Of a stretch of 64,000 bases of DNA, positions 42,225 to 51,074 are shown one piece after another (the stretch's first letter is position 1; each line of letters starts with the position of its first letter). Made by a program: the position numbers and the translations under genes. Origin of the DNA: Larkinella terrae (GTDB lineage Bacteria > Bacteroidota > Bacteroidia > Cytophagales > Spirosomataceae). The DNA lies in contig NZ_WJXZ01000014.1 in NCBI RefSeq assembly GCF_009668025.1, positions 62,001 through 126,000 of the forward strand, written 5' to 3'. A model generated the notes under the pieces. The model was given only the letters and a program-made list of their open reading frames with translations, made no database searches and had not been told where the DNA came from.

Positions 42225-42767
42225 ATGAAACACCTATTAATACTTCTGCTGCTGATCGGCGGACCGGTTTTCGCGCAGGAATACGATCAGCACCTGGCGG
42301 TTCAGCAGGCGGTAGCGCCGGGAAACGTGAGCGATCAGAAAGCCGTTGCGTCGATTGTGGCCAGCCATCCGATCGGCCGGGGCGCAGCGGTTTCCTACCT
42401 GGCCGGTCGATCAGTTACGCTCCAACCCGGTTTTTGGGCGCCGGCGGGGGCGATTCTTACGGCGAAAATAGAACCGGTGGTTGCCGCCGGGCTGGAAATC
42501 GACGGGCGCGGGTTGTCGGCGAGGGCGTATCCAAATCCGTTTGTCGAACGAACGACCGTCGAGTACATCGCACCCCGGGGCGGGCGGATGAGTCATACGC
42601 TGACGGACGTAAAGGGTCGGGTGCTGCGCCATTTTGAAGGGCCTGCTGAACAGGCCGCCGGGCGACACGAAACCTGGATCGACGGGGGGAACCTACCGCC
42701 GGGTGTGTATCTGTATCAGTTGCGGGTTGGCGCCGAAAGCCGTACGCTTCGTCTGATAAAAAAATAA
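42225..42767 (+). CDS. Small secreted protein with T9SS type A sorting domain
   Basis: This 180-residue protein has a signal peptide (LLILLLLIGGPVFAQ) and a short N-terminal domain (about 20-80). The C-terminal sorting domain has the standard order YPNPFVERTTVEY, the middle DVKGRVLRHFEG, then LPPGVYLYQLRVG and the basic end LRLIKK. It should be exported by the type IX system and attached to the surface. Close spacing to the fibre-like gene suggests that the two act together, the T9SS protein perhaps as an anchor. Confidence 0.8.
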   Translation: MKHLLILLLLIGGPVFAQEYDQHLAVQQAVAPGNVSDQKAVASIVASHPIGRGAAVSYLAGRSVTLQPGFWAPAGAILTAKIEPVVAAGLEIDGRGLSARAYPNPFVERTTVEYIAPRGGRMSHTLTDVKGRVLRHFEGPAEQAAGRHETWIDGGNLPPGVYLYQLRVGAESRTLRLIKK

Positions 42768-42784
42768 TAAATAGGAAAACATCG

Positions 42785-42852
42785 GGGTTTCGTTTGATAG
42801 TTGGCAGGTTTTTTGTCTGGTAACTACCGAACGAAACCCTGACGTTTTTTTT
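42785..42852 (+). terminator. Hairpin and T-run after the T9SS protein gene
   Basis: GGGTTTCGTTTGATAGTT (42785-42802) pairs with 42822-42839 with two mismatches, followed shortly by a run of T. Confidence 0.6.
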
Positions 42853-43013
42853 CGTTGCCCTGACAACCTTCGTAAAACTTTCCCTGTCTTTATACGTTAA
42901 CTGAAGGTAAAGTCTTTAATCCGATTTTAAAATTGGGTTAAAATCTGGTAAAACGAATTTCGCTCAGATTCTTTTCTGATTTACTCAACGTATAAACTTT
43001 AAACTTCAATACT

Positions 43014-43253
43014 ATGTCCACGATGCAGATGATGAGTGCCATTGAAAAAGGAATTATGGATCAATTGGCGACCAATCCTACCAAAATTTCAAAAATGACT
43101 CCTAACGAGCTCGACCAGATGATGCAGCGGATTGCGGGTGTCGTCGATTCTTTTACGGGAGTGAAAATGAACTGGGAATTACCCACGCCGTCCGATAAAC
43201 CGACTCAACAGCAGCAGGCTGAACAACTGGCGGCTTTGTATCTGGGCGTATAA
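43014..43253 (+). CDS. Small hypothetical protein
   Basis: This 79-residue protein has a helical, Met- and Gln-rich sequence (MSTMQMMSAIEKGIMDQL, then KMTPNELDQMMQRIAGVV) and ends with a QQQQAEQLAALYLGV helix. No known family, signal peptide or membrane segment. It lies 15 bases before the YciI-like gene, so the pair may be co-transcribed. A long leader of over 200 bases precedes it. Confidence 0.55.
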   Translation: MSTMQMMSAIEKGIMDQLATNPTKISKMTPNELDQMMQRIAGVVDSFTGVKMNWELPTPSDKPTQQQQAEQLAALYLGV

Positions 43254-43268
43254 ACGGCATTCTCGGGC

Positions 43269-43622
43269 ATGCCGACTGATTTTTTAGTGCTTTTTCGTGA
43301 GCCGGATGGAAGAACTGAGCCCCATGATCCGGTTTTTGCCCAGCAGCATCAGCAGCACTGGCAGGAGTGGTTTTCCAAATACGGCCAGTTGGGAAAGCTG
43401 GCTGGCGGACAGGCCCTGACACTCGAAGGCCGGGTGCTGCGCAGGGCAGAAGAACCGGCCGAACCCGGTCCCCACCGGGTAGGAACTGAAATTGTGGGGG
43501 GCTACCTTTTGTTGAAAGCGACTGATCTGGAAGAAGCCACCGCGATCATCCGCGAATGCCCGATTTTTGAAGCCGGTGGTTACGCCGAAATCCGCCCGGT
43601 AATGAGCCGCGGAAATCAGTAA
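43269..43622 (+). CDS. YciI-like (DGPF-type) protein
   Basis: This 117-residue protein has the dimeric alpha/beta ferredoxin-like YCII fold signature: FLVLFREPDG at the start, HQQHWQEWFSKYGQLGKLAGG (the QxxxW-G segment), GGYLLLKATDLEEATAII and CPIFEAGGYAEIRPV at the end. Family members sit near sigma factors or small regulators and have no agreed activity; several carry a catalytic His-Asp. It is convergent with the zinc-peptidase-like gene, ending seven bases from it. Confidence 0.75.
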   Translation: MPTDFLVLFREPDGRTEPHDPVFAQQHQQHWQEWFSKYGQLGKLAGGQALTLEGRVLRRAEEPAEPGPHRVGTEIVGGYLLLKATDLEEATAIIRECPIFEAGGYAEIRPVMSRGNQ

Positions 43623-43628
43623 CATTTC

Positions 43629-44741
43629 CTACAGTTTACCCTTCCATTCGTCCAGTTTGGCCAGGATTGCCTCGGTCGAACTACTGAATCTGATCAGATT
43701 TTTGTCCGGATTCTGCTTGTAAATGGCAACATACAACCGGCAAAATTCGATCGGGTCCTGGTTGATCAAACCGGCTAACACTTCCTTTCCGCGGTATTGT
43801 TCGATCACTTTCGCCATTCGATAGCCCGTATAATAGCTGGTTTCGTCAAAAGCGGTCGTAAAGGCAATGTTGTACAATTCGCCCATGTCGGCCGCCGGAT
43901 CGTGAAAAGCGGAGAACAACAGGCTCTCGAACAGCGCGAAATTCTGCCGCGCGCGTTCGCCGTTTCGGGCGTAATCGTCCTGCTGTTGCCTCGAAAATTC
44001 TTTGGGATTTTTCGATTTTACAAATTCACCAACCAGATTGGCCGTTCCTTCCGACCACAGATTGGCCAGCAGGAAATAGGCGTTCGATACCGGTTTGGGC
44101 GGTTCGGCTGCGGACTTTTCCAACTGGCGGTTTCGTTCGCCAATTTGCTGCACCGAATGATACAGTTCATGCGCAACCAGATTAACCAGCCCCTCGTAAT
44201 CGTCGCCAATTTTCTGCAAAGCCACGTTAAACGTATCTTCATTGCCAAGCGTAAAGCCCAGCGAGCCTCCACCCACCAGAAAGCAGGCCCGAACCTTACC
44301 ATTGATGTTCGGCGGTGAATACGGAAGAATGCGGTTTTTGACGTCCTCCACAAATGTAGCTTTGGTTTCCAGTTGGTTAATCAACTGCCTGATTCCGCTC
44401 AATTGGCTTTTAACGGCTTTCCAATCGAAAGGATCATTGCCTTTGACAGTTCCGCTTTCGGTTATTTCCCGTAACGTTTGCTTAAAAACAGTTTCGTTGG
44501 CGGTTTTATCGTAGCCCGAAACTTTTTTGATTAGCTGCTGGCTGCCGTAGAGTTTGGCGATTCGGTCCAGTTCCGCGTCGGTCGTTTTCGGTTTGGTCAA
44601 TAAGGCGGTGATGGCTTTGGCACTTTCGAAATCGAGCTGGATTTCAATCCCCGATTTCGGGGACGGTTTTTGGATTTCCCGGCTGAACGATTGACGACAG
44701 AATAACCCAATGAATGCGAAAAGAAGGAACGTTGACTTCAT
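43629..44741 (-). CDS. Secreted putative zinc peptidase (DUF5700-like)
   Basis: This 370-residue protein has a signal peptide (STFLLFAFIGLFCRQSFS). The HExxH motif appears in LVAHELYHSVQQI, and a downstream Glu in LWSEGTANLVGEFV may be the third zinc ligand, as in gluzincins. Overall order resembles the DUF5700 putative zinc peptidases of Bacteroidota. The C-terminal half is helical (YYTGYRMAKVIEQYRG). Substrate unknown. It is transcribed alone toward the YciI-like gene. Confidence 0.65.
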   Translation of the reverse strand: MKSTFLLFAFIGLFCRQSFSREIQKPSPKSGIEIQLDFESAKAITALLTKPKTTDAELDRIAKLYGSQQLIKKVSGYDKTANETVFKQTLREITESGTVKGNDPFDWKAVKSQLSGIRQLINQLETKATFVEDVKNRILPYSPPNINGKVRACFLVGGGSLGFTLGNEDTFNVALQKIGDDYEGLVNLVAHELYHSVQQIGERNRQLEKSAAEPPKPVSNAYFLLANLWSEGTANLVGEFVKSKNPKEFSRQQQDDYARNGERARQNFALFESLLFSAFHDPAADMGELYNIAFTTAFDETSYYTGYRMAKVIEQYRGKEVLAGLINQDPIEFCRLYVAIYKQNPDKNLIRFSSSTEAILAKLDEWKGKL

Positions 44742-44842
44742 AATAAATAGACTATTGTGCTGAGCATGAACAGGTACCGGCTGGAATAGCCGGTTTTCGG
44801 CACGGATTGCGGTATAGACGACGGGCCCCGAAAACCGGTCGT

Positions 44843-45202
44843 TCAGTATTTCAACTCCGTTGTCACGAACTCCAGTACCTGATCACCGGTATTTTGCAGA
44901 TCGTGGATGGCGGGCCCCTGCTGAAGAATAGTGTAAAACGACGTCTGGTTTTTTCGGAACGTCAGGGGCACCTGGCTGCCGTCGGCCTGGTTGGAAACGC
45001 CCTGCCCATCCTGCAAAACCGTCCAGAAATAATCGTGGCTGTGGCGGTGGTAATGAATCCGCTCGCCCGGTTGCAGGCTGATGTGCCACACTTTGACTTT
45101 GTCATTTTCGAATAAGAGGGTGTGACCAACCTCTTCGTTGTCGCGGTATTGCTGCAGTTCTTCCCGCAAGGCTTCCGCTGATGGACTGGCGTATGCTGAC
45201 AT
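44843..45202 (-). CDS. Small cupin protein
   Basis: This 119-residue protein is a single cupin barrel. Motif 1 is recognisable as PGERIHYHRHSHDYFWTVL (His residues and Glu-like positions for a metal) and motif 2 as GPAIHDLQNTGDQVLEFV. It starts at the ATG near 45202. Such short cupins bind a metal and small ligand and act as isomerases, dioxygenases or stress proteins; none can be chosen here. It stands apart, with a repeat-filled gap upstream. Confidence 0.7.
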   Translation of the reverse strand: MSAYASPSAEALREELQQYRDNEEVGHTLLFENDKVKVWHISLQPGERIHYHRHSHDYFWTVLQDGQGVSNQADGSQVPLTFRKNQTSFYTILQQGPAIHDLQNTGDQVLEFVTTELKY

Positions 45203-45470
45203 GGTAGTTGTGGTTTAGGGTTTTTCGTATATTCTTATTCAAATCAATCAACACGCCTGGGAATCGAAGTGAAAAAGGCCTGTCGCCGGAACAGATTCGG
45301 CTCTTGTTAGCCCAGAAAAAGGTAACACAAAAGGGCTTCAGAAACACATCGGGAAACTGAAGCGGGGTCTTGACGGGCTGGCTTATCAGAAAGAAGCACG
45401 TCATGAATGGGATTGATTTTTTAGCTGAATGAACGATTCTAATTGCTGATAATTGTTCTCAAATTTGTAA

Positions 45471-45620
45471 GTCGCGTAGCGACTCAATGTTTGTAGCAAA
45501 AATCACCGATAAACCTGTTTTTTGGTCGCGTAGCGATCTGACGTTTAGTGTTCGTTCGCTACGCGACCAGTTCGGAATACGGTTCGATATTTCACTACGA
45601 ACATCCGGTCGCTATGCGAC
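45471..45620. repeat. Nested palindromic intergenic element (variant 2)
   Basis: Outer arms at 45471-45496 and 45595-45620 (about 80% complementary, containing GTCGCGTAGCGAC and the TGTTTGTAG motif) enclose an inner 13-bp repeat GGTCGCGTAGCGA (45524-45536) with 45556-45568. It is the same family as 56598-56797. The rest of the gap 45203-45634 shows no gene. Confidence 0.8.
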
Positions 45621-45634
45621 CCAAAATGCGATAC

Positions 45635-46996
45635 TTATTGCTTCTCCAGTCGCTTCAATTCCTTCTGAATATACGCTTTCGGCAGCCAGTTGGTCCCGAT
45701 CATGACGCCTTCGATGTTCTTGGTCTGGCTGATGTCGTTCAGCGGATTGCCGTTCAGCAGCACCAGGTCCGAGACATTACCGGTTTTGATTGTGCCCGCA
45801 TCCGGTTTTTTGAGATACGACGCCACGTTGACGGTTCCGGTGCGCAGGGTTTCGTACGGCGTCAGACCAGCGCCCACCAGAAATTTCATTTCGTGGTGAA
45901 TCGAAAAACCGGGTACGTTCAACACCTGGGGCGCATCGGAACCCAGCAGAATATCGACGCCGTTTTTCTGGCAGGCCAGCAGAATTTTTCGGCGCATGTC
46001 GATGTATTTTTCGGCGTGTTCCTTCGAGAATTTCGGGTTGTTGTTGTAGTTGTTTTTCGTGTTCATCCAGTTCTGAACTTCCGACGCCTTCATGTATTTC
46101 ATCTCGGGATCGTTCGCAAAGGCGGAGGCCGGTTGGGGCGACAGCCAGCGTTCGGCCAGCGCTTCGGTCGGCACCACGCGAATGTTCTGGTCGTGCAGGC
46201 CTTTCACCAGTTTCGGAATCATCGCCGGGTCGGCGCGGTAGCCGATCCAGGAGCCAAACAGCCCGGTTTCCTGCTCAACGAGCGTGTCGGAGCCCGGCGT
46301 AATGGCTTCGATAAAGCTGTCGAGGTGATCGATGGACGAATACCCCGCATCGATTGCCATCCAGGCGCCGACATTGAACGAAACGTGCCCGATAAACGGA
46401 ATGCCGACTTCTTTGGCGGTTTTGGCAATGGCCGGGAAGGTTTCTTTGGTCAAACCAGGGTGCAATTTCAGGAAATCATACCCGGCGGCTTTCTGATCGC
46501 GCACCATTTGCGCGCCCTGTGCCGCCGACTTGACGGTCTGGCCGCTGAACGAAGGTCCGGCCGGGTAAAAATGCGGTCCCAGAATCTCACCGCTGTTTAT
46601 TTTACTGCGCAGTTCGAGGTGTTTGGCGTGGCCGAGCATGCCCCGAATCGTCGTAATTCCGTTGGCCAGGTACAGAACCAGCACGTCTTTCATCGGCTCG
46701 ATGTCGTCGACGGGCGGCACGTGCGCGTGCATTTCGGCCCAGCCGGGCGTCAGGTATTTTCCTTTGGCATCAACCACCAGCGCGTCTTTGCCGTATTTCA
46801 CTTTTCCTTCCGCACCGAGTCCGGTAATCCGGCCGTCTTTCACCACAACTGTCTGATTTTCAAGAACCCGTTCCCGATCCATCGGAATCACGTTGACCGA
46901 TTTGAACACGACTTCCCGTTGCCGGTTGCTGACCAGGTCCTGAGCCAGAACCGACTGGATCAGGCTGAAAAATAGAAGTGTAAGGAGGCTGCGCAT
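45635..46996 (-). CDS. Secreted amidohydrolase (prolidase/imidazolonepropionase-like)
   Basis: This 453-residue protein has a signal peptide (LLTLLFFSLIQSVLAQ) and the amidohydrolase barrel. Metal ligands are visible in GWAEMHAHVPP (HxH), the carbamylated-type Lys in YDFLKLHPG, His in FIGHVSFN and Asp in LLGSDAPQV. The beta-sandwich ends IKTGNVSDLVLLNGNPL. It probably hydrolyses small peptides or cyclic amides in the periplasm. I chose the ATG at 46996 because it begins the signal peptide; a longer frame upstream to 47107 lacks support. Confidence 0.83.
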   Translation of the reverse strand: MRSLLTLLFFSLIQSVLAQDLVSNRQREVVFKSVNVIPMDRERVLENQTVVVKDGRITGLGAEGKVKYGKDALVVDAKGKYLTPGWAEMHAHVPPVDDIEPMKDVLVLYLANGITTIRGMLGHAKHLELRSKINSGEILGPHFYPAGPSFSGQTVKSAAQGAQMVRDQKAAGYDFLKLHPGLTKETFPAIAKTAKEVGIPFIGHVSFNVGAWMAIDAGYSSIDHLDSFIEAITPGSDTLVEQETGLFGSWIGYRADPAMIPKLVKGLHDQNIRVVPTEALAERWLSPQPASAFANDPEMKYMKASEVQNWMNTKNNYNNNPKFSKEHAEKYIDMRRKILLACQKNGVDILLGSDAPQVLNVPGFSIHHEMKFLVGAGLTPYETLRTGTVNVASYLKKPDAGTIKTGNVSDLVLLNGNPLNDISQTKNIEGVMIGTNWLPKAYIQKELKRLEKQ

Positions 46997-47320
46997 GGTT
47001 CTGAAGGGTTTGGGATGGATTGGAAAACAGCTCGTCGAATGTACTTCCACGAAACTAGGTACTTTTTTACGGAGAAGCAAAATGGCAACATCCGGTTTTA
47101 AAATCAAGAATCATGGCGGAATTTACTGCCTTACCGGTTAGCTTGCCCCAGTAGATAAATACAAAGCTTTCTTTGGATAATAAATTATTTTTAATCGCGT
47201 TTTAATGAATAATCCAGTAGATTTAAGTCTTTTTTAAGATTGAATGCGCTGATAATCATGACTTTTGTGCCAGGGTTTTGCGCAGAAAATTTTAATTAAT
47301 CATAACGTTGAGTAAGACTT
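46997..47320. other. Intergenic region with no gene seen
   Basis: Divergent spacer between the amidohydrolase and fucosidase genes. It is A+T-rich over 47150-47310 and has no convincing open frame. A possible small-RNA promoter (TTG then GACTTTTG near 47250-47276) lies ahead of the orphan terminator at 47321. Confidence 0.4.
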
Positions 47321-47356
47321 AAAAAACCAGCCCAAATGAGCTGGTTTTTTCTTTTT
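47321..47356 (+). terminator. Orphan terminator-like hairpin
   Basis: AAAAAACCAGC (47321-47331) pairs with GCTGGTTTTTT (47340-47350), followed by further T. No gene on either strand ends here; the flanking genes diverge. It may end a small RNA or be the relic of a lost gene. Confidence 0.6.
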
Positions 47357-47410
47357 CAGGACGTTCGGATCGGGCAAAACCGGCGATCTTTTCTCCGTTT
47401 GGGCCTCGGC

Positions 47411-47441
47411 TTGGGTAACATCGGCTCCCGGTTTATCTTTG
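47411..47441 (+). promoter_or_regulatory. Promoter of the alpha-L-fucosidase gene
   Basis: TTG at 47411-47413 is followed after 20 bases by TATCTTTG at 47434-47441, an exact TAnnTTTG box, 22 bases before the ATG at 47464. Confidence 0.6.
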
Positions 47442-47463
47442 CCCGATCTATTTTAAAACCGCA

Positions 47464-48879
47464 ATGTGCTTTCTTACCAAACCGTACCCGTACTTTCTTG
47501 TGCTAGTTGGCCTGTTATCGCTTGCAACGGTAACCGCACAGGCGCAGCCGCAATCGGCCAAAACCGCTTCATTGACAAAAAACCAGCAGGATTTTGTTGA
47601 CCTGCGTTTCGGCATGTTCATTCACTTCAACATTCCGACGTTCATGGAGGAAGATTGGGCCGATCCGGATGCATCGCCAACGCTTTTCAATCCGACCAAA
47701 CTGAACTGCGACCAGTGGGCCAAAGCCGCCAAATCGGCGAAAATGTCGTACGGCGCGCTGACGACCAAACACCACAGCGGTTTCTGCATCTGGAACACCA
47801 AAACTACCGGCTACAACGTCATGAACAGTCCGCTGAAACGCGACGTGGTGAAGGAATATGCCGATGCGTTTCGGGCGAACGGCCTGAAAGTAATGCTCTA
47901 TTATTCGATTCTGGATACGCACCACAAACTGCGCCCCGGTTTTATTACTAAGCAGCACGTGAAAATGGTGAAAGATCAGTTGAGCGAACTGCTGACGAAC
48001 TACGGCGAAGTTTCGGCGCTGATCATCGACGGCTGGGACGCGCCCTGGTCGCGGATTTCGTACGATGACATTCCGTTCGAGGAAATCTACAAACACATTA
48101 AATCCATTCAGCCGAATTGCCTGGTGATGGACCTGAACGCGGCCAAATACCCGGCCGAAGCCTTGTTTTATACCGACATCAAATCGTACGAACAGGGCGC
48201 GGGGCAGCACATTTCGAAGGAAACCAACCGCCTGCCTGCGCTGTCGTGCCTGCCGATCAACAAAACCTGGTTCTGGAAAACCACCTCGCCGACCGAACCC
48301 GTGAAAGATCCGGCGGTGCTGGTGAACGACAACCTGATTCCGTTCAATAAAGCCTACTGCAATTTCATTCTGAATGTGGCCCCCAATCGCGACGGTCTGA
48401 TCGACGACAACGCGCTGACGGCTCTGGCAAAAATTGGTGAAATCTGGCCGGGGAACGAGGGGCGGGCCGTGCTCCCGGTTTTCGATGCGCCCATCATTTC
48501 GACGAATCTGGCGAAACACCGACCCAGCAACGCGAGCTGGAGCGACGACATGTGGATCATGGATTTCGGGAACGATGACAATTTCAAAACCGCCTGGACC
48601 TCCAATCCAGCCATTAAAAAACCGTGGTACGAAGTGGTTTTCGAGCAGGAAAAACCGTTCAATCTCATTACGATTCTGGAAAAACAGCCCGCGATTACGA
48701 AGTACCGGCTGGAATATTTCACGGGTGGCAACTGGAAACCGATCCTGTCGGGCACCGACAGCGGACGGGCCAAAATCAACCGGTTTAACACCGTCAAAGG
48801 CAGCAAAGTCCGGATTCTGATCGACGGGTTTACGAGCCCACCGGCCATTGCGGAATTGGGCGTTTACAACGAAAAGTAG
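47464..48879 (+). CDS. Secreted alpha-L-fucosidase, GH29 type
   Basis: This 471-residue protein has a signal peptide (YPYFLVLVGLLSLATVTAQAQ) and the GH29 barrel: FGMFIHFNIPTFMEEDW, LTTKHHSGFCIWNTKTTGYN and LIIDGWDAPW, the last with the probable nucleophile Asp. A C-terminal domain (about 345-470; TAWTSNPAIKKPWYEVVF) resembles an F5/8-type C carbohydrate-binding domain. It should release fucose from host or plant glycans, which often occur with sialic acid. The response-regulator gene starts 23 bases later, so read-through is possible. Confidence 0.88.
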   Translation: MCFLTKPYPYFLVLVGLLSLATVTAQAQPQSAKTASLTKNQQDFVDLRFGMFIHFNIPTFMEEDWADPDASPTLFNPTKLNCDQWAKAAKSAKMSYGALTTKHHSGFCIWNTKTTGYNVMNSPLKRDVVKEYADAFRANGLKVMLYYSILDTHHKLRPGFITKQHVKMVKDQLSELLTNYGEVSALIIDGWDAPWSRISYDDIPFEEIYKHIKSIQPNCLVMDLNAAKYPAEALFYTDIKSYEQGAGQHISKETNRLPALSCLPINKTWFWKTTSPTEPVKDPAVLVNDNLIPFNKAYCNFILNVAPNRDGLIDDNALTALAKIGEIWPGNEGRAVLPVFDAPIISTNLAKHRPSNASWSDDMWIMDFGNDDNFKTAWTSNPAIKKPWYEVVFEQEKPFNLITILEKQPAITKYRLEYFTGGNWKPILSGTDSGRAKINRFNTVKGSKVRILIDGFTSPPAIAELGVYNEK

Positions 48880-48902
48880 CAAAACCGGGTAGGAGCCTTC
48901 GG

Positions 48903-49583
48903 ATGAAAACACTGGTAATTGAAGACGATCAACGGGTTGCCGACCTCATCAAACGGGGATTGGAGGAAGAAGACTGGCAGGTGGACGTCGCTTTCGACGG
49001 TCAGATGGGCTGTCGGCTGGCGTTATCGGTGGAGTACGATCTGATCATTACGGATGTTATCCTCCCCAAAATCAACGGGTTGGATGTCTGCCAGCAGGTT
49101 CGGCTGGCCAAACCGAATGTGCCGATCATCATGCTGACGGCGCTCGGGACCACCGACGATAAAGTGGAGGGCTTCGACGCCGGAGCGGACGATTACCTGG
49201 TGAAACCGTTCGATTTTCGGGAATTGCACGTTCGCATCCGGGCGTTGCTGAAACGGCAGGCCAACCAGCCCGTAGCCACTACCTCGATTCTGAAAATGGC
49301 GGATCTGGAGATGAATCTCCGCAACAAGTCGGTGATGCGCAGCGGCCAGCCGATCAGCCTGACACCCAAGGAGTTTAAGCTGCTTGAGTTCATGATGCTT
49401 AACCCCGGCCGCCTGCTGACCCGCACCGAAATTGCCGAAAAAGTGTGGGAAACGCATTTCGATACGGGCACCAATTTCATCGATGTCTACATCAATTACC
49501 TGCGCAAAAAGCTGGATAAGGAGTTTGAGCGGAAGCTGATTCACACCAAAACCGGAATGGGTTTTATCTTCGGGGAGGGCTAA
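48903..49583 (+). CDS. OmpR-family response regulator of the efflux operon
   Basis: This 226-residue protein has a receiver domain (acidic pocket VIEDDQ, phospho-acceptor Asp in LIITDVILPKING, Lys in YLVKPFDF) and an OmpR/PhoB winged helix (about 130-226; SLTPKEFKLLEFMM, DVYINYLRKKLDKEF). The CusR/CzcR-like layout with the kinase gene three bases downstream and an HME-RND efflux operon after it suggests control of metal export. Its likely target is the set of 11-bp-phased direct repeats at 50964-51003. Confidence 0.9.
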   Translation: MKTLVIEDDQRVADLIKRGLEEEDWQVDVAFDGQMGCRLALSVEYDLIITDVILPKINGLDVCQQVRLAKPNVPIIMLTALGTTDDKVEGFDAGADDYLVKPFDFRELHVRIRALLKRQANQPVATTSILKMADLEMNLRNKSVMRSGQPISLTPKEFKLLEFMMLNPGRLLTRTEIAEKVWETHFDTGTNFIDVYINYLRKKLDKEFERKLIHTKTGMGFIFGEG

Positions 49584-49586
49584 ACG

Positions 49587-50966
49587 ATGCGGATTCGGAC
49601 GAAACTGGCCATGCTTTTTACCGCCATCACGGCGGCCATTCTGCTGTTGTTTGCCGTGTCGATTTACCTTTCCTACGCCGATTACCGGGAGGAGTCCTTT
49701 TATAAACTGCTGAAACAACAGGCGCTGACCAAACTCCGGCTGCTTTTGAATGCGAAAGTTGAACCGGATGTTCTGAAGGTGATTTACCAGAACGCGCCAA
49801 ACGCCCGGTTTCAGGAGGAAGTGGCGGTTTACGATGCCCGGTTTCGCCTGATCTACCACGACGATCAACAGGGCGATTTTGTGAAAGAAACCCCGACCTT
49901 GCTGGATGCCATCCGGCAGCAGAAAGAGTTTCAGTTTGAGCAACAGGGCCGCCAGGTGGTCGGTTTTCCGTACAAATTTCAGGGCGAGACGTACCTGGTT
50001 ACCGCAGCCGCTTACGATGAAGTGGGCCTTTCGAAGCTTGAAAATCTGCGCATCACGCTGATTGTGGCCTTTATGCTGGGGCTGCTGATCGTGGCGCTGG
50101 TGAGTCGGCTGGTGGCCCGGCAATTGCTCAGACCCATCTCGACCGTGGTGCGGCAGGCCAGTGAAATCACGGCGACCAACCTCGATCGGCGGGTGGAAGA
50201 GGGCAACGGGCGCGACGAACTGGCCGAGCTGGCCATCACATTCAATCAGATGCTCGACCGGCTGGAACAATCGTTCGATGCCCAGAAACAATTCGTTTCC
50301 AACGTCTCGCACGAACTGCGAACGCCCCTGGCGGCCATTGCCGGGGAACTCGAACTGGCGTCGAACAAACCCCGGAGTACGTCAGAATATCAGGCGGTTA
50401 TTTCCCGGGCGCTGCGCGACGCCCGGCGGCTGACGCACCTTTCCAACGGCCTGCTTGATCTGGCGAAAGCCAGTTACGACGCCAGTGAAATCTCGTTCCG
50501 TGAACTTCGGCTGGACGAATTGCTGATGGAAGCCCGGGGGCAATTGCTCCACCAGCATCCCGAATACCGCATAACGATTGTTTTTGAACAGGAAATCGAA
50601 GACGACCAACTGATTTCGGTTCGCGGAAATGCGTATCTGCTGCGGGTAGCGTTTAGTAACCTGATGGAGAACGGCTGCAAATTTTCGCCCGATCAACACT
50701 GCACGGTGACCGTCAAATCTCTGTCCGACCTGTGTCGGCTGAGCTTTATCGATGAGGGAATCGGCATTTCGGACGATGACCTACCGCACGTATTTACGGC
50801 GTTTTACCGGGGTCAAAACCACACCTACGCCGACGGCAACGGCATTGGCCTCTCGCTGACGCTCCGCATCATCAGTTTGCACCAGGGCGGTATTTCGGTC
50901 AAAACCGACCCCGGCCAGCGCACTATTTTCGAAGTCGAACTGCCGCATTTGAAAACCGCTCTTTAA
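49587..50966 (+). CDS. Membrane sensor histidine kinase
   Basis: This 459-residue protein has two membrane segments (about residues 8-30 and 150-175) around a periplasmic sensor domain of some 120 residues, a HAMP linker, a HisKA helix (His in FVSNVSHELRTPLAAI) and a HATPase (NLMENGCKF, DEGIGI, GNGIGLSL). It pairs with the OmpR-type regulator. Metal sensing is inferred from the adjacent efflux genes; the sensor domain has no obvious Cys/His cluster. The stop codon TAA itself forms the start of the first direct repeat. Confidence 0.9.
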   Translation: MRIRTKLAMLFTAITAAILLLFAVSIYLSYADYREESFYKLLKQQALTKLRLLLNAKVEPDVLKVIYQNAPNARFQEEVAVYDARFRLIYHDDQQGDFVKETPTLLDAIRQQKEFQFEQQGRQVVGFPYKFQGETYLVTAAAYDEVGLSKLENLRITLIVAFMLGLLIVALVSRLVARQLLRPISTVVRQASEITATNLDRRVEEGNGRDELAELAITFNQMLDRLEQSFDAQKQFVSNVSHELRTPLAAIAGELELASNKPRSTSEYQAVISRALRDARRLTHLSNGLLDLAKASYDASEISFRELRLDELLMEARGQLLHQHPEYRITIVFEQEIEDDQLISVRGNAYLLRVAFSNLMENGCKFSPDQHCTVTVKSLSDLCRLSFIDEGIGISDDDLPHVFTAFYRGQNHTYADGNGIGLSLTLRIISLHQGGISVKTDPGQRTIFEVELPHLKTAL

Positions 50967-51003
50967 CAGCCTTTTAATAGCATTCTAATAACTCTCTAAC
51001 AAC
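50964..51003 (+). promoter_or_regulatory. Four 11-bp-phased direct repeats, probable response-regulator boxes
   Basis: TAACAGC (50964), TAATAGC (50975), TAATAAC (50986) and TAACAAC (50997) recur with an exact 11-base period. PhoB/OmpR-family regulators bind such direct repeats in tandem. They end about 20 bases before the -7 box, replacing the missing -33 element, the position expected for activation. Confidence 0.65.
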
Positions 51004-51022
51004 CTCCCGGTTTCGTAAACCG

Positions 51023-51030
51023 TACTTTTG
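51023..51030 (+). promoter_or_regulatory. -7 promoter box of the efflux operon
   Basis: TACTTTTG matches TAnnTTTG exactly. No -33 TTG is found at the right distance; instead the direct repeats occupy that place. The following ATG at 51075 has an unusual (for this phylum) AAGGAGG at 51064-51070. Confidence 0.5.
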
Positions 51031-51074
51031 CGGTTGGTGGCTTGCCGCTCACCCGACCGAATCAAGGAGGAATT

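Noticed and set aside
45548-46975. 475-codon open frame on the plus strand
   Set aside because: Antisense shadow of the amidohydrolase gene, whose motifs are complete on the minus strand.
47569-48912. 447-codon open frame on the minus strand
   Set aside because: Antisense to the alpha-L-fucosidase gene; composition is that of a shadow frame.
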